Of a stretch of 64,000 bases of DNA, positions 40,881-51,913 are shown one piece after another. Numbering within the stretch: position 1 is the stretch's first letter; each line of letters opens with the position of its first letter. The translations under genes and the position numbers were made by a program. Source of the stretch: Pseudomonas azerbaijanoccidentalis (GTDB lineage: Bacteria > Pseudomonadota > Gammaproteobacteria > Pseudomonadales > Pseudomonadaceae); assembly GCF_019145495.1 (NCBI RefSeq), contig NZ_JAHSTU010000002.1, positions 496,001 through 560,000 on the forward strand, in the 5' to 3' direction. Under the pieces are notes generated by a model that saw only the letters and a program-made list of their open reading frames with translations, searched no databases and had not been told where the DNA came from.

Positions 40881-42170
40881 TCAACCCTGCACGACGCAGG
40901 TGGCCAGGTGAGCGGCAAGCGCATCCCAGGCAATGCTTTGTTGTTCGCCCTGGCCACGCAGGGGTTTGAAACCTACCACTTGCTGGGCCATCTCGTCGTC
41001 ACCGAGGATCAGTGCATACAGCGCACCGCTCTTGTCGGCTTTCTTGAACTGGCTTTTGAAGCTGCCGGCGCCGGCATTCACTTGCAGACGCAGGTTGGGT
41101 AATTGATCACGAACACGCTCGGCCAGGGCCAGACCGGCCAGCTCGGCTTCTTCACCGAAGGCGCAGAGGTAGACGTCGACCTGACGGGAGATCTCTTCAG
41201 GGATCTGCTCCAGGGTTTCCAGCAACAGCACCAGACGCTCGATGCCCATGGCGAAACCAACGCCGGCAGTCGGCTTGCCGCCCATCTGCTCGACCAGGCC
41301 GTCGTAACGACCACCGGCACACACGGTGCCTTGGGCGCCCAGTTTGTCGGTGACCCATTCGAAAACGGTCTTGCTGTAGTAATCCAGCCCGCGAACCAGC
41401 TTCGGGTTGATCACGTACGGAATGCCGGCGGCGTCCAGGCGAGCCTTGAGGCCCTCGAAGTGCACGCGGGATTCTTCGTCGAGGTAGTCGGCCATTTTCG
41501 GCGCATCGACCAGGATCGCCTGAGTATCGGCGTTCTTGGTGTCGAGGACGCGCAAAGGGTTGGTCTTCAGGCGGCGCTGGCTGTCTTCGTCCAGTTTGTC
41601 CAGGTGACCGGACAGGAACTCGACCAGGGCTTCGCGATAACGACCACGGGATTCGCTGGTGCCCAGGCTGTTGAGTTCGAGCTTGACCGCATCACGGATG
41701 CCCAGTTCGCCCCACAGACGCCAGGTCAACACGATCAGCTCGGCATCGATGTCCGGACCGTCGAGGTTGAACACTTCGACACCGATTTGGTGAAACTGGC
41801 GATAACGGCCTTTCTGCGGACGTTCGTGGCGGAACATCGGGCCGATGTACCAGAGCTTCTGCACCTGGCCACCGCCGGTGATGCCGTGCTCGAGCACTGC
41901 GCGCACGCAGGCGGCCGTGCCTTCAGGACGCAGGGTCAGGGAATCGCCGTTGCGGTCGTCGAAGGTGTACATCTCTTTTTCGACGATGTCGGTCACTTCA
42001 CCGATGGAGCGTTTGAACAGCTCGGTGAACTCAACGATCGGCATGCGGATCTGCTTGTAACCGTAGTTATCCAGCAGACGCGAAACGGTGCCTTCGAAAT
42101 GACGCCACAGGGGAGTCTGTTCGGGCAGGATGTCGTTCATGCCACGAATGGCTTGCAGAGACTTGCTCAC
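40881..42170 (-). CDS. hisS: Histidyl-tRNA synthetase
   Basis: The 429-residue class II synthetase opens [20 protein letters not shown]. Motif 2 region [20 protein letters not shown], the histidine A box [15 protein letters not shown] and motif 3 [11 protein letters not shown] are visible. A C-terminal anticodon-binding domain follows. It charges tRNA-His. It sits 22 bp downstream of ispG. Confidence 0.98.
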   Translation of the reverse strand: MSKSLQAIRGMNDILPEQTPLWRHFEGTVSRLLDNYGYKQIRMPIVEFTELFKRSIGEVTDIVEKEMYTFDDRNGDSLTLRPEGTAACVRAVLEHGITGGGQVQKLWYIGPMFRHERPQKGRYRQFHQIGVEVFNLDGPDIDAELIVLTWRLWGELGIRDAVKLELNSLGTSESRGRYREALVEFLSGHLDKLDEDSQRRLKTNPLRVLDTKNADTQAILVDAPKMADYLDEESRVHFEGLKARLDAAGIPYVINPKLVRGLDYYSKTVFEWVTDKLGAQGTVCAGGRYDGLVEQMGGKPTAGVGFAMGIERLVLLLETLEQIPEEISRQVDVYLCAFGEEAELAGLALAERVRDQLPNLRLQVNAGAGSFKSQFKKADKSGALYALILGDDEMAQQVVGFKPLRGQGEQQSIAWDALAAHLATCVVQG

Positions 42171-42192
42171 AAAAATTCCTTAATTCGTTCGA

Positions 42193-43302
42193 TCAGCCGC
42201 GCGCAATTACCGCAGCGTCAGCTTCGACCTTCTCGGCCGCTTTCTGGCGGATCAAGCGTTCAAGCTCATCCACCAGATTGTCATTCGTCAGTTTCTGCGA
42301 CGGCTTGCCATCGATGTAAATCAGGTTGGGCGTGCCGCCGGTCAAGCCGATATGGGCTTCCTTGGCTTCACCCGGGCCGTTGACCACACAACCGATCACT
42401 GCGACATCCAGCGGCACCAGCAGATCTTCGAGGCGCCCTTCCAGCTCGTTCATGGTCTTGACCACATCGAAGTTCTGCCGCGAGCAGCTCGGGCAGGCGA
42501 TGAAGTTGATGCCACGGGAACGCAGGTGCAGGGATTTGAGAATGTCGTAGCCGACTTTCACTTCCTCGACCGGATCGGCCGCCAACGAGATGCGGATAGT
42601 ATCGCCAATCCCTTCGGCGAGCAGCATACCGAGGCCCACGGCAGATTTCACTGTGCCGGAACGCAATCCACCGGCTTCGGTGATGCCCAGGTGCAGCGGC
42701 TGAACGATTTCTTTCGCCAGCAGGCGATAGGCTTCGACGGCCATGAACACGTCGGAGGCTTTCACGCTGACCTTGAAGTCCTGGAAGTTCAGGCGCTCAA
42801 GGTGCTCGACGTGGCGCAGGGCCGATTCGACCAGCGCGGCCGGAGTCGGCTCGCCGTATTTCTTTTGCAGGTCTTTTTCCAGGGAACCGGCGTTCACGCC
42901 GATACGGATCGGGATCCCGCGATCACGGGCGGCATCGACCACCGCGCGCACGCGGTCTTCGCGACCGATGTTGCCCGGGTTGATCCGCAGGCAGTCCACA
43001 CCGAGTTCGGCGACGCGCAATGCGATGCGGTAATCGAAGTGGATGTCAGCAACCAACGGCACTTTGACCAGTTGCTTGATCTTGCCGAATGCTTCGGCAG
43101 CGTCCATGTCCGGTACGGAAACCCGCACGATATCGACGCCGGCCGCTTCCAGACGATTGATTTGTGCGACGGTCGCCGCGACATCGTTGGTGTCGCTGTT
43201 GGTCATGCTCTGCACAGCGATAGGCGCATCGCCGCCAACAGGAACGTTACCGACCCAGATCTTGCGCGATTCGCGTCGTTTGATTGGAGATTCGCCGTGC
43301 AT
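42193..43302 (-). CDS. ispG: (E)-4-hydroxy-3-methylbut-2-enyl-diphosphate synthase
   Basis: The 369-residue 4Fe-4S enzyme makes HMBPP in the MEP isoprenoid pathway. [21 protein letters not shown] near residue 28 (first part) and the C-terminal cluster region [11 protein letters not shown] plus [13 protein letters not shown] supply the cysteines. It depends on Fe-S assembly genes encoded a few kilobases upstream in the same direction. Its start is three bases after the rodZ stop. Confidence 0.98.
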   Translation of the reverse strand: MHGESPIKRRESRKIWVGNVPVGGDAPIAVQSMTNSDTNDVAATVAQINRLEAAGVDIVRVSVPDMDAAEAFGKIKQLVKVPLVADIHFDYRIALRVAELGVDCLRINPGNIGREDRVRAVVDAARDRGIPIRIGVNAGSLEKDLQKKYGEPTPAALVESALRHVEHLERLNFQDFKVSVKASDVFMAVEAYRLLAKEIVQPLHLGITEAGGLRSGTVKSAVGLGMLLAEGIGDTIRISLAADPVEEVKVGYDILKSLHLRSRGINFIACPSCSRQNFDVVKTMNELEGRLEDLLVPLDVAVIGCVVNGPGEAKEAHIGLTGGTPNLIYIDGKPSQKLTNDNLVDELERLIRQKAAEKVEADAAVIARG

Positions 43303-43305
43303 GAC

Positions 43306-44343
43306 TTATTGACCCAACTTCAGGCGAGCAGTCTCGCCACTGGTGAACGGAGCAACATCAACCGCCTGACCGTTGTAATTGACCTGTGCGCCACGGGCAT
43401 AACCCAGACGGACAGCGAACGGCGGTTTGCCGCTGACGGAAACATTGTCGCCTTTACGTTTAAGACCGCTGAACAGCACTTTGCCGCTACCGTCGGTCAC
43501 TTGTGTCCAGCAATCAGCCGTGAACTGAATTTGTACCTGGCCTTGACCGGCCGCCGGTGCAGCAGCCACCGGGGCTGGTGAAGGAGCACTCGGCGCAACA
43601 GGGGCAGTGACAACCGGGGCTGGAACGGCCGGCACAGCTGGAGCTGGCGTCGCGGGAGTTGCCGCGGCTGTGCTGTGAGTTGGCGCAGCCGCTACTGGTG
43701 CGGTCGGCGCAACAGGCGCGGCAGCAGGCGCAGTGGCCTGGGTTTCAGCAGGTGCTTCAGCCGAAGTCTCGGCTTGTGGCAACGCCAGTTCGGTCTCGCC
43801 TTCAGCTTGGCCTTGCGCGACAGCCTGGTCTTCCGGCTCGTCCAGCGGATGAATCTGGGTCGTACCGTCGGCACCTTCGACTTCAACGTGTTCCGGGGTC
43901 AGGCCGACCAGGTCCTTGGTGCGCAGCGAGGTTTGATCCTGCCACCAGACAAAACCGCCGCCAATGACCGCCACCAGCAACAACAGGCTGACGATACGCA
44001 AGATGGTGTGGGAAACCCGCACCGGCTCTTCGATACGACCCAGGCTATGCACACTGCTGCCTTGGGAGTCGGTGCCGGTGGATTGATCGAATTGCTGAAC
44101 CAGAACGGCCTGGTCCATGCCGAGCAATTTGGCATAGGCGCGAATATAGCCACGGGCGAAGGTATGCCCAGGCAGCTTGTCGAAAGCACCGGCTTCCAGA
44201 TTGCTCAGGGAAGTGGTGGTGAGGTTGAGCTTGAGGGCCACCTCGGCTAGCGACCAGCCATTGCTTTCGCGGGCCTGGCGCAAGGTCTCACCGGGGTTTA
44301 CGCGATTCGCTGCTACAACTTCAGGATGCGCCGCTTTCATCAT
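43306..44343 (-). CDS. rodZ: Cell-shape protein RodZ
   Basis: A 345-residue bitopic membrane protein. Residues about 15-85 are a helix-turn-helix domain (GETLRQARESNGWSLAEVAL) that binds MreB. A membrane segment follows at about 112-130 (ILRIVSLLLLVAVIGGGFVWW). Then comes a long Ala/Pro/Thr-rich periplasmic linker (about 190-265) and a C-terminal DUF4115 domain. It overlaps pilF by four bases (ATGA). In some Pseudomonas annotations it is called a helix-turn-helix protein. Confidence 0.94.
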   Translation of the reverse strand: MMKAAHPEVVAANRVNPGETLRQARESNGWSLAEVALKLNLTTTSLSNLEAGAFDKLPGHTFARGYIRAYAKLLGMDQAVLVQQFDQSTGTDSQGSSVHSLGRIEEPVRVSHTILRIVSLLLLVAVIGGGFVWWQDQTSLRTKDLVGLTPEHVEVEGADGTTQIHPLDEPEDQAVAQGQAEGETELALPQAETSAEAPAETQATAPAAAPVAPTAPVAAAPTHSTAAATPATPAPAVPAVPAPVVTAPVAPSAPSPAPVAAAPAAGQGQVQIQFTADCWTQVTDGSGKVLFSGLKRKGDNVSVSGKPPFAVRLGYARGAQVNYNGQAVDVAPFTSGETARLKLGQ

Positions 44344-45098
44344 TGCTCCGACAGGTATTGCTGATATTCCGGTGTACCGGGATAGAGTCGTTTTAATTGC
44401 AGGCCAAAACTGGCCGCCTTGTCGCGATCTTCAAACACTTTGGCCAGCCGAACGCCGAGCAATAGACTACGTGCATTTTGCTCGGTGAGCAGGCTAAAAC
44501 GATCGTAATAGTCACGCGCGGGCACATAATGCCTGTCTTCGTAAGACAACTCAGCCATTTCCAGCAATGCGCGTGGTTGTTGGCGGTTCAGGCGCAGGGC
44601 TTTTTCCAGTTGCTGCTGGGCCAACTCACGTTGACCGAGCATTGAAGCGGTCATGCCAAGGTTCTCGAACACGCGCGAACGCTCAGGATACAGGGTATCG
44701 GCGGCGGCCTGTTCGAAGCGCTCGTAGGCTTCCTTGTAACGTTTTTGCTCGAACAGAAAGCTGCCGTAATTGTTGAGGATTCGCGCGTCGGCGGGACGTG
44801 AAGACAGCGCCTTGCGAAAATGCTCGTCGGCCAGTTCCGGCTCCATCTCGGCCTGAAACACCAACCCCAGCGCCGCGTTGGCATCAGGGTCGGAGCTGTC
44901 GAGCTCCAGCGCTTTCTTCAAGGGGACTTTGGCGCGTTCGGTCATGCCTTGTTGCAGATAACCGATACCGAGTTGCACATAGGCCTCCCGCGCTTCATCA
45001 CGGCCCTTGCTGGTCTTCATCGGGTTGTAATCGCCCGAAAGCACGCAGCCAGCACACAGGCTGGCCAACAGCAAAAGCAGCGCAAAGCGCAGGGACAT
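44340..45098 (-). CDS. pilF: Type IV pilus biogenesis lipoprotein PilF (PilW)
   Basis: A 252-residue lipoprotein with lipobox ending at Cys18 (LASLCAGC). TPR repeats follow (ARILNNYGSFLFEQKRYKEA, QPRALLEMAELSYEDRHYVP). PilF is the pilotin that brings the secretin PilQ to the outer membrane. It sits between rlmN and rodZ as in P. aeruginosa, although the gene series otherwise concerns other processes. Confidence 0.95.
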   Translation of the reverse strand: MSLRFALLLLLASLCAGCVLSGDYNPMKTSKGRDEAREAYVQLGIGYLQQGMTERAKVPLKKALELDSSDPDANAALGLVFQAEMEPELADEHFRKALSSRPADARILNNYGSFLFEQKRYKEAYERFEQAAADTLYPERSRVFENLGMTASMLGQRELAQQQLEKALRLNRQQPRALLEMAELSYEDRHYVPARDYYDRFSLLTEQNARSLLLGVRLAKVFEDRDKAASFGLQLKRLYPGTPEYQQYLSEQ

Positions 45099-45114
45099 AG
45101 AGATCCTCTCTTGT

Positions 45115-46257
45115 TTATTTCGCGGCGTTTTGCGCTACATCGTTTTCGGCGTTGAGTTCACGCACGGCGATATAACGTTCGCTGCGACGGGTGCGATCCA
45201 GCACCTGCCCTACCAGTTGACCACACGCCGCGTCGATGTCTTCACCACGGGTGGTGCGAACAGTGACGTTGAAACCGGCATGGTGAAGCTGATCCTGGAA
45301 CCGGCGAATGGCGTTGTTGCTCGGCCGCTCGTAACCGGAATGCGGGAACGGGTTGAACGGGATCAGGTTGATCTTGCACGGAATGTTCTTGAGCAACTCG
45401 ATCATTTCCACGGCGTGCTCGACCTTGTCGTTCACGTCTTTGAGCAAGGTGTACTCGATAGTCAGCACGCGCTTTTCGCCCAGGGACGACATGTAGCGCT
45501 GGCACGACTCGAGCAGCATCTTAAGCGGATATTTCTTGTTGATCGGCACCAATTGGTTACGCAATGCGTCATTCGGTGCGTGCAGCGACAACGCCAGGGA
45601 GACGTCGATGTGCTTGGACAGCTCGTCGATCATCGGTACCACGCCGGAGGTCGACAGGGTCACACGGCGCTTGGAAATGCCGTAGCCCAGGTCGTCCATC
45701 ATCAAATGCATGGCCGCGATGACGTTGTCGAAGTTCAGCAGCGGCTCACCCATGCCCATCATCACCACGTTGGTGATGGCACGGTCGACGGTTGCCGGGA
45801 CGCTGCCAAAGGATTTGTTGGCAATCCACACCTGGCCGATGACTTCGGCGGCGGTGAGGTTGCTATTGAAGCCTTGCTTGCCGGTGGAGCAGAAACTGCA
45901 ATCCAGGGCACAGCCTGCCTGGGACGAAACGCACAAGGTGCCGCGTTTGCCCTGGGGAATGTAAACGGTCTCGACGCAGCTGCCGGACGCCACGCGCACC
46001 ACCCACTTACGGGTGCCGTCGCTGGAGATGTCCTCGCTGACCACTTCCGGACCACGGACCTCAGCAACAGCCTTGAGCTTCTCGCGCAAGGCCTTGCTGA
46101 CGTTCGTCATGGCGTCAAAATCATCGACGCCAAAGTGGTGAATCCATTTCATTACCTGACCGGCACGGAAACGCTTCTCCCCGATTGAGTCGAAGAATTT
46201 TTCCATTTCCTGTTGAGTCAGACCCAGCAGGTTAGTTTTTACAGTCGATGTAGTCAT
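45115..46257 (-). CDS. rlmN: Dual-specificity 23S rRNA/tRNA adenine-C2 methyltransferase RlmN
   Basis: The 380-residue radical SAM enzyme methylates A2503 of 23S rRNA and A37 of some tRNAs. The 4Fe-4S motif is Cys116-x3-Cys120-x2-Cys123 (CALDCSFC). [13 protein letters not shown] and the C-terminal catalytic cysteine region near DIDAACGQL are conserved. It needs the Fe-S assembly system encoded just upstream in the same direction. Confidence 0.98.
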   Translation of the reverse strand: MTTSTVKTNLLGLTQQEMEKFFDSIGEKRFRAGQVMKWIHHFGVDDFDAMTNVSKALREKLKAVAEVRGPEVVSEDISSDGTRKWVVRVASGSCVETVYIPQGKRGTLCVSSQAGCALDCSFCSTGKQGFNSNLTAAEVIGQVWIANKSFGSVPATVDRAITNVVMMGMGEPLLNFDNVIAAMHLMMDDLGYGISKRRVTLSTSGVVPMIDELSKHIDVSLALSLHAPNDALRNQLVPINKKYPLKMLLESCQRYMSSLGEKRVLTIEYTLLKDVNDKVEHAVEMIELLKNIPCKINLIPFNPFPHSGYERPSNNAIRRFQDQLHHAGFNVTVRTTRGEDIDAACGQLVGQVLDRTRRSERYIAVRELNAENDVAQNAAK

Positions 46258-46285
46258 GGATTCACCTTCACTCTTAAGCCAATGC

Positions 46286-46711
46286 TTAGCGAGTGGTTAC
46301 TTCAGTAGCTGCGAAGAAGTACGAGATTTCGCGAGCAGCAGCGGCTTCGGAGTCCGAACCGTGTACAGCGTTGGCGTCGATGGAATCAGCGAAGTCAGCG
46401 CGGATGGTGCCGGCAGCAGCTTCTTTAGGGTTGGTAGCGCCCATCAGCTCACGGTTCAGAGCGATAGCGTTTTCGCCTTCCAGAACCTGAACGACAACCG
46501 GACCGGAGATCATGAAAGCAACCAGGTCGCCGAAGAAACCACGAGCGCTGTGCTCAGCGTAGAAGCCTTCAGCTTCAGCTTTGGACAGTTGCTTCAGTTT
46601 CGAAGCTACAACGCGCAGGCCGGCTTTTTCGAAACGAGTGGTGATCTCGCCGATAACGTTTTTTGCAACTGCGTCAGGCTTGATGATGGAGAAAGTACGT
46701 TGAACAGCCAT
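46286..46711 (-). CDS. ndk: Nucleoside diphosphate kinase
   Basis: A 141-residue kinase with the phosphorylated His117 in NAVHGSDS and the opening [17 protein letters not shown]. It equilibrates nucleoside tri- and diphosphates. A hairpin terminator separates it from iscX, so it probably has its own promoter in 46712-46800. Confidence 0.98.
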   Translation of the reverse strand: MAVQRTFSIIKPDAVAKNVIGEITTRFEKAGLRVVASKLKQLSKAEAEGFYAEHSARGFFGDLVAFMISGPVVVQVLEGENAIALNRELMGATNPKEAAAGTIRADFADSIDANAVHGSDSEAAAAREISYFFAATEVTTR

Positions 46712-46747
46712 GGTGTAACTCCAGAAACGGTAATTTGCGAAAAATTA

Positions 46748-46770
46748 AACCCGCGAATTATACGCGGGTT
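46748..46770 (-). terminator. Terminator after iscX
   Basis: AACCCGCG/CGCGGGTT stem with a seven-base loop. TTTAATTTTT follows on the minus strand. It probably closes the isc operon ahead of ndk. Confidence 0.75.
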
Positions 46771-46799
46771 CTTGGGTATTGCCTAACCTGCAAGGACGA

Positions 46800-47000
46800 T
46801 CAGTCCAATTCTTCGGCCCAGAGCGTCTGAACCGCTTCCAAGACCTTCTCGCCAACTCGACCAGAGGTATTGTCGAAATCCGGCAGCTCTTTGATCCATT
46901 GTTGCAGATCGACAAAATTGACAGAAAACGGGTCTACGCCCGGCTTGGCCTCGGCCAATTCTTCTGCAATACGTTGAACATCATTCCAACCGTAGCTCAT
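46800..47000 (-). CDS. iscX: Fe-S assembly protein IscX
   Basis: A 66-residue acidic protein (YGWNDVQRIAEELAEAKPGVD) matching IscX/YfhJ, which binds IscS and iron and modulates cluster assembly. It is the last gene of the isc operon, 14 bp after fdx. Confidence 0.97.
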   Translation of the reverse strand: MSYGWNDVQRIAEELAEAKPGVDPFSVNFVDLQQWIKELPDFDNTSGRVGEKVLEAVQTLWAEELD

Positions 47001-47014
47001 GACAGTCTTACCAG

Positions 47015-47356
47015 TCAGTGCGGCGCTTCGGCCGCATGGTTAAGCGAATATTTCGGAATCTCGACGGTCAGGTCTTCGGTACCGACTTTGGCCTGACAAG
47101 CCAGACGCGACTGAGCTTCCAGCCCCCAAGCCTTATCAAGATAGTCTTCCTCCAGCTCATCAGCTTCTTCCAGCGAGTCGAAACCTTCGCGAATCAGACA
47201 GTGACAAGTGGTGCAGGCGCAGACGCCACCGCAAGCGCTTTCCATCTCGATGTGGTGTTCGTGGGCCAGTTCGAGGATCGAGGTACCGGTTTCGGCCTCA
47301 ACAACCATGCCTTCAGGGCAGAACTTCTCGTGTGGCAGAAAAATGACCTGCGGCAT
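47015..47356 (-). CDS. fdx: ISC-system 2Fe-2S ferredoxin
   Basis: A 113-residue adrenodoxin-type ferredoxin. Cluster ligands are Cys42, Cys48, Cys51 and Cys87 (ACGGVCACTTCHC, then LACQAK). It supplies electrons for cluster formation on IscU. Two bases separate it from hscA. Confidence 0.97.
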   Translation of the reverse strand: MPQVIFLPHEKFCPEGMVVEAETGTSILELAHEHHIEMESACGGVCACTTCHCLIREGFDSLEEADELEEDYLDKAWGLEAQSRLACQAKVGTEDLTVEIPKYSLNHAAEAPH

Positions 47357-47358
47357 CG

Positions 47359-49221
47359 TTATTCCTCAATCTCGTTCAGGTTGCGGCCCGCCAGAGCGGC
47401 TTTCACGGTCGAATCCATACGACGGGCAGCAAAAGCATCAGTCACTTGCGACAGACGCTTGGTCTGCTGCTCGATGGCGAAACCATCGGTGCCTTTCATC
47501 AGTTCGGTCAGTTCCTGTACCTGCATGTCGATGACCATGCGCTCTTCTGCGTCGAGCAGGCGCTCGCCATCGACTTCAAGCGCAGCCTGCACGGCTTCAA
47601 CCAGACGCTGGGCGTCCACCTGCTGCTCGCGCAATACGCGGGCAACCTTGTCGTCGTTGGCGTGCTGGAACGAGTCCTTGAGCATCTTGGCGATTTCGCC
47701 GTCTGTCAGACCGTAGGACGGCTTGACCTGGATGCTGGCCTCGACGCCCGAACCCAGTTCACGGGCAGAAACACTGAGCAGACCGTCGGCATCGACCTGG
47801 AAGGTCACGCGAATTTTCGCCGCACCGGCAACCATAGCTGGAATGCCGCGCAATTCGAAGCGTGCCAGGGAGCGACAGTCGCTGATCAGCTCGCGCTCGC
47901 CCTGTAACACGTGGATCGCCATGGCCGACTGGCCGTCTTTATAAGTGGTGAAGTCCTGGGCGCGAGCGACGGGGATGGTGGTGTTGCGTGGAATCACCTT
48001 CTCCATCAGGCCGCCCATGGTTTCCAGCCCCAGGGACAATGGAATCACGTCCAGCAGCAGCAGTTCATCGCCGTCGCGCTTGTTGCCCGCCAGGGTATCG
48101 GCCTGGATCGCAGCACCAATGGCCACCACTTGATCCGGGTCGATTTCAGTCAGCGGCTGACGACCGAAGGCTTCCGCCACGGCTTCGCGAACGCGAGGTA
48201 CGCGGGTCGAACCACCCACCATGACCACCGCATGCACGTCTTCCAGTTCGACACCGGAATCGCGAACAGCGCGACGGCAGGCTTTAAGACTGCGCGCGAC
48301 CATCGGCTCGATCAACGCATCGAAGGCTTCGCGGGTCAGCTCGGCTTTCCAGTCGCCATGGACCACTTCGACCGACGGGGCATTGGTCAACGCTTCTTTG
48401 GCCGCGCAGGCGGTTTGCAGCAGTTGACGCTGCGCACCCGGATCGAGATCGGCGGACAAGCCCGCGCTCTCAATGATCCAGCCAGCGATGGCGTGGTCGA
48501 AGTCATCGCCGCCTAGGGCACTGTCGCCCCCGGTAGCCAGGACTTCGAAGACACCGCCGGTCAGGCGCAGAATCGAAATATCGAAGGTGCCGCCGCCCAG
48601 GTCGTAAATCGCGACCAGGCCTTCGGCATGCTGATCCAGACCATACGCCACCGCGGCTGCGGTCGGCTCGTTGAGCAAACGCAGCACGTTCAGACCAGCC
48701 AGTTTGGCCGCGTCCTTGGTGGCTTGACGCTGAGCGTCGTCGAAATAGGCTGGAACCGTGATCACCGCGCCGACCAGTTCACCGCCCAAGGTCGCTTCAG
48801 CGCGCTGACGCAGAACCTTGAGGATATCGGCAGAGACTTCGACCGGGCTTTTTGGGCCCTGAATCGTCTCGATGAACGGCATGTGCGACTCGCCACCGAC
48901 AAAGCGGTACGGCAGCTGGTCGCCCAATTGCTTGACGTCGGACAGACCACGACCCATCAAGCGCTTGACCGACAGCACAGTGTTCAAGGGATCGGTAGCG
49001 GCAGCCAGTTTGGCGGATTCGCCAACCTCGACGCGATCAGCGTGATAGCGCACGGCCGACGGCAGGATGACCCGCCCTTCTGCGTCGGCAAGCGGCTCGG
49101 AAAGACCACTGCGCAATGCAGCGACCAGCGAATTGGTAGTGCCCAAGTCGATTCCCACAGCCAGGCGACGCTGGTGCGGTTGAGGACTTTGGCCGGGTTC
49201 GGCGATCTGCAGTAGGGCCAT
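47359..49221 (-). CDS. hscA: Hsp70-type chaperone HscA
   Basis: The 620-residue chaperone has the Hsp70 ATPase signatures [15 protein letters not shown] near residue 22, [14 protein letters not shown] near 205 and [16 protein letters not shown] near 345, then a substrate domain. It recognises the LPPVK motif of IscU and drives cluster transfer with HscB. Its place between hscB and fdx and its divergent C-terminus separate it from DnaK. Confidence 0.97.
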   Translation of the reverse strand: MALLQIAEPGQSPQPHQRRLAVGIDLGTTNSLVAALRSGLSEPLADAEGRVILPSAVRYHADRVEVGESAKLAAATDPLNTVLSVKRLMGRGLSDVKQLGDQLPYRFVGGESHMPFIETIQGPKSPVEVSADILKVLRQRAEATLGGELVGAVITVPAYFDDAQRQATKDAAKLAGLNVLRLLNEPTAAAVAYGLDQHAEGLVAIYDLGGGTFDISILRLTGGVFEVLATGGDSALGGDDFDHAIAGWIIESAGLSADLDPGAQRQLLQTACAAKEALTNAPSVEVVHGDWKAELTREAFDALIEPMVARSLKACRRAVRDSGVELEDVHAVVMVGGSTRVPRVREAVAEAFGRQPLTEIDPDQVVAIGAAIQADTLAGNKRDGDELLLLDVIPLSLGLETMGGLMEKVIPRNTTIPVARAQDFTTYKDGQSAMAIHVLQGERELISDCRSLARFELRGIPAMVAGAAKIRVTFQVDADGLLSVSARELGSGVEASIQVKPSYGLTDGEIAKMLKDSFQHANDDKVARVLREQQVDAQRLVEAVQAALEVDGERLLDAEERMVIDMQVQELTELMKGTDGFAIEQQTKRLSQVTDAFAARRMDSTVKAALAGRNLNEIEE

Positions 49222-49272
49222 CGTTATCAGGACTTATCTGTATATCAGGCGTGCGACCGGAGCGGCACTGGG

Positions 49273-49794
49273 TTAATCGTCGAGGCGCTCTTCTAACTGG
49301 CGCACTTCGTAGGTGAGCTTGTCGAGGAACTGCATGCGCCGCATCAGGCGTTCGGCCTTTTCGCGTTGCGCGGCATCGTTCCAGCAAGCTGCGAAGCTTT
49401 GGTTCAGTTCATCCTGGGCAGCCTTCAGGCGACGCTTGAAGACGGCAACGCCCTTGAGGTCGGCGCTGTCCTGCAGGTCTTCGAGCTCTTCGCGCAACTC
49501 CATCTGTTGCAGAAGAAACTCCGGATCATGCACCGTGACCTCCAGCGGCAGCTCGCCACCATTCAAGGCGAGCAGGTAACGCGCGCGCTTGGGTGGGTTC
49601 TTGAGCGTCTGGTAGGCCTCGTTGAGGCTCGCGGATTGCTCTAGCGCCAGCCGCTGCTCACGCTCGGAAGCGTCGGCAAAGCGGTCCGGATGAACACTGC
49701 GCGCCAACTCACGGTAGCGCGTAGCCAGCTGGTCGAGGTCCAGATCGAAACTCGGTTGCAGCTCAAATAAAGCGAAATGACAAGGAGTACCCAC
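49273..49794 (-). CDS. hscB: Co-chaperone HscB
   Basis: I use the GTG at 49794 ([16 protein letters not shown]), with GAGG upstream; longer readings give no J-domain content. Residues 1-75 are a J domain with HPD at 35-37. The C-terminal helices bind IscU. Length is 173 residues, as expected. It lies eight bases after iscA. Confidence 0.96.
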   Translation of the reverse strand: MGTPCHFALFELQPSFDLDLDQLATRYRELARSVHPDRFADASEREQRLALEQSASLNEAYQTLKNPPKRARYLLALNGGELPLEVTVHDPEFLLQQMELREELEDLQDSADLKGVAVFKRRLKAAQDELNQSFAACWNDAAQREKAERLMRRMQFLDKLTYEVRQLEERLDD

Positions 49795-49802
49795 GACAAG
49801 CC

Positions 49803-50126
49803 TCAGATGTTGAAGCTTTCGCCGCAGCCACATTCACCGCGTACGTTGGGGTTGTTGAACTTGAAGCCTTCGTTCAACCCTTCCTTGACGAAATCGAGCT
49901 CGGTGCCGTCCAGGTAGGCCAGGCTTTTCGGGTCGATAATCACTTTTTCGCCGTGACTTTCGAACACCTGATCCTCTGCAACCACCTCGTCGACAAACTC
50001 CAGCACATAGGCAAGGCCGGAACAGCCTGTGGTGCGAACACCCAGACGAATCCCTTCACCTTTGCCGCGCCCGTCGAGGGAGCGCCGCACGTGTCGAGCA
50101 GCCGCTTCTGTCATGCTGATAGCCAT
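49803..50126 (-). CDS. iscA: Iron-sulfur assembly protein IscA
   Basis: A 107-residue A-type carrier with the conserved cysteines Cys35 (TTGCSGLAY), Cys99 and Cys101 (GECGCGESF). The start at 50126 ([13 protein letters not shown]) is the conserved one. It carries clusters or iron to target proteins. Confidence 0.97.
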   Translation of the reverse strand: MAISMTEAAARHVRRSLDGRGKGEGIRLGVRTTGCSGLAYVLEFVDEVVAEDQVFESHGEKVIIDPKSLAYLDGTELDFVKEGLNEGFKFNNPNVRGECGCGESFNI

Positions 50127-50160
50127 CGGTGACTCCTTACTCGTCGCCAAAACTCGAAAA

Positions 50161-50547
50161 TCAGATCAAGCCTTTCTTCTGCTTGTAATCGCGAACAGCG
50201 GCCTTGATGGCGTCTTCAGCGAGTACCGAGCAGTGAATTTTCACTGGCGGCAGGGCCAGTTCTTCAGCCAGCTGAGTGTTCTTGATGGTTTCCGCTTCGT
50301 CCAGAGTCTTGCCCTTCATCCACTCGGTGGCGAGGGAGCTGGAGGCGATAGCCGAACCGCAGCCGTAGGTCTTGAACTTGGCATCTTCGATGATACCGGC
50401 GTCGTTGACCTTGATCTGCAGGCGCATCACGTCGCCGCACGCCGGAGCGCCGACCATGCCGGTGCCGACATCAGGATCTTCCGCGTCCATCTTGCCGACG
50501 TTGCGCGGGTTTTCGTAGTGGTCGATGACCTTTTCGCTGTAAGCCAT
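50161..50547 (-). CDS. iscU: Fe-S cluster scaffold IscU
   Basis: A 128-residue scaffold starting at ATG 50547 ([18 protein letters not shown]). Cluster ligands are Cys37, Cys63 and Cys106, with Asp39 after the first. LPPVK at 99-103 is the HscA recognition motif. Clusters are built here from sulfur delivered by IscS. Confidence 0.98.
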   Translation of the reverse strand: MAYSEKVIDHYENPRNVGKMDAEDPDVGTGMVGAPACGDVMRLQIKVNDAGIIEDAKFKTYGCGSAIASSSLATEWMKGKTLDEAETIKNTQLAEELALPPVKIHCSVLAEDAIKAAVRDYKQKKGLI

Positions 50548-50585
50548 GATTCTCAATCCTCACTCATCAGGGCCGCTATTGAGAC

Positions 50586-50624
50586 CCTGTAGTTGCGCTG
50601 CGTTTACCGCCGCGCTGCTACAGG
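50586..50624 (-). other. Stem-loop in the iscS-iscU spacer
   Basis: CCTGTAG (50586-50592) pairs with CTACAGG (50618-50624), and GCGC (50595-50598) with GCGC (50612-50615) inside, leaving a loop of about 13 bases. The spacer is about 100 bp, longer than the other isc gaps. It could protect or process the iscRS part of the mRNA. Confidence 0.5.
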
Positions 50625-50648
50625 ACCTGTATCCGGCGGCTTCTATAG

Positions 50649-51863
50649 TTAGTGTGCCGCCCACTCGATCTTCGAGATATCGACGCCGTCTTTGTACATG
50701 TCCCACAGCGGCGACAGAGCGCGCAGCTTGGTAACGGCCTCGCAGACTTTCTGCGCGGCGTAATCGATTTCTTCTTCGGTGGTGAAGCGGCCGAAGGTGA
50801 AGCGGATCGAGCTGTGTGCCAGTTCGTCATTGCGGCCCAGGGCGCGCAGTACGTACGAAGGCTCCAGGGACGCCGAGGTGCAAGCCGAACCGGACGAAAC
50901 CGCCAGATCCTTGAGCGCCATGATCAGCGACTCGCCTTCAACGTAGTTGAAGCTCAGGTTCAGGTTGTGCGGAACGCGGGCGGTCAGGCTGCCGTTGACG
51001 TACAGCTCTTCCAGGTGCTCGACCTGTTTGTAGAAACGGTCGCTCAAAGCCTTGATGCGCACGTTCTCGGCAGCCATGTCTTCCTTGGCTACACGGAACG
51101 CTTCGCCCATGCCGACGATCTGGTGAGTAGCCAGGGTGCCGGAACGCATGCCGCGCTCGTGACCGCCGCCGTGCATGGTCGCTTCGATACGTACGCGCGG
51201 CTTGCGGCTTACGTACAGGGCGCCGATGCCTTTAGGACCGTAGGTCTTGTGGGCAGAGAACGACATCATGTCGACTTTCAGCTTCTGCAGGTCGATCTCG
51301 ACCTTGCCGGTGGACTGAGCGGCGTCGACGTGGAACAGGATGCCTTTGGAACGCAGCAGTTCGCCGATCGCAGCGATGTCGTTGACGGTGCCGATTTCGT
51401 TGTTCACGTGCATGACCGAAACCAGGATGGTGTCGTCGCGCAGTTCGGCTTCGATCATCTCTGGAGTTACCAAGCCGTCGGTGCGAGGCTCGATGTAGGT
51501 CACTTCAAACCCTTCACGCTCCAGTTGGCGCATGGTGTCGAGGACAGCCTTGTGCTCAATCTTGGTGGTGATCAGGTGCTTGCCTTTGGTGGCATAGAAA
51601 TGTGCCGCACCCTTGATTGCCAGGTTGTCGGATTCAGTGGCACCGGAGGTCCAGACGATTTCACGCGGATCGGCGTTGACCAGATCGGCCACCTGACGAC
51701 GGGCGTTTTCGACGGACTCTTCAGCTTTCCAGCCGAACACGTGGGAACGGGACGCCGGGTTACCGAAGTTTCCGTCGACCAGCAGGCACTCACTCATCTT
51801 TTGCGCGACACGCGGATCAACCGGGGTAGTCGCAGAGTAATCAAGGTAAATCGGCAATTTCAT
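50649..51863 (-). CDS. iscS: Cysteine desulfurase IscS
   Basis: The 404-residue PLP enzyme takes sulfur from cysteine. Lys206 ([12 protein letters not shown]) binds PLP and Cys328 ([14 protein letters not shown]) carries the persulfide. It supplies IscU, and in related bacteria also tRNA thiolation and other paths. It lies 50 bp after iscR in the same transcript. Confidence 0.98.
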   Translation of the reverse strand: MKLPIYLDYSATTPVDPRVAQKMSECLLVDGNFGNPASRSHVFGWKAEESVENARRQVADLVNADPREIVWTSGATESDNLAIKGAAHFYATKGKHLITTKIEHKAVLDTMRQLEREGFEVTYIEPRTDGLVTPEMIEAELRDDTILVSVMHVNNEIGTVNDIAAIGELLRSKGILFHVDAAQSTGKVEIDLQKLKVDMMSFSAHKTYGPKGIGALYVSRKPRVRIEATMHGGGHERGMRSGTLATHQIVGMGEAFRVAKEDMAAENVRIKALSDRFYKQVEHLEELYVNGSLTARVPHNLNLSFNYVEGESLIMALKDLAVSSGSACTSASLEPSYVLRALGRNDELAHSSIRFTFGRFTTEEEIDYAAQKVCEAVTKLRALSPLWDMYKDGVDISKIEWAAH

Positions 51864-51913
51864 GGACTATCTCCTAAATCAGGCTGGCTGGCGCGCCGCT
51901 TGCTCTGTGGCTG

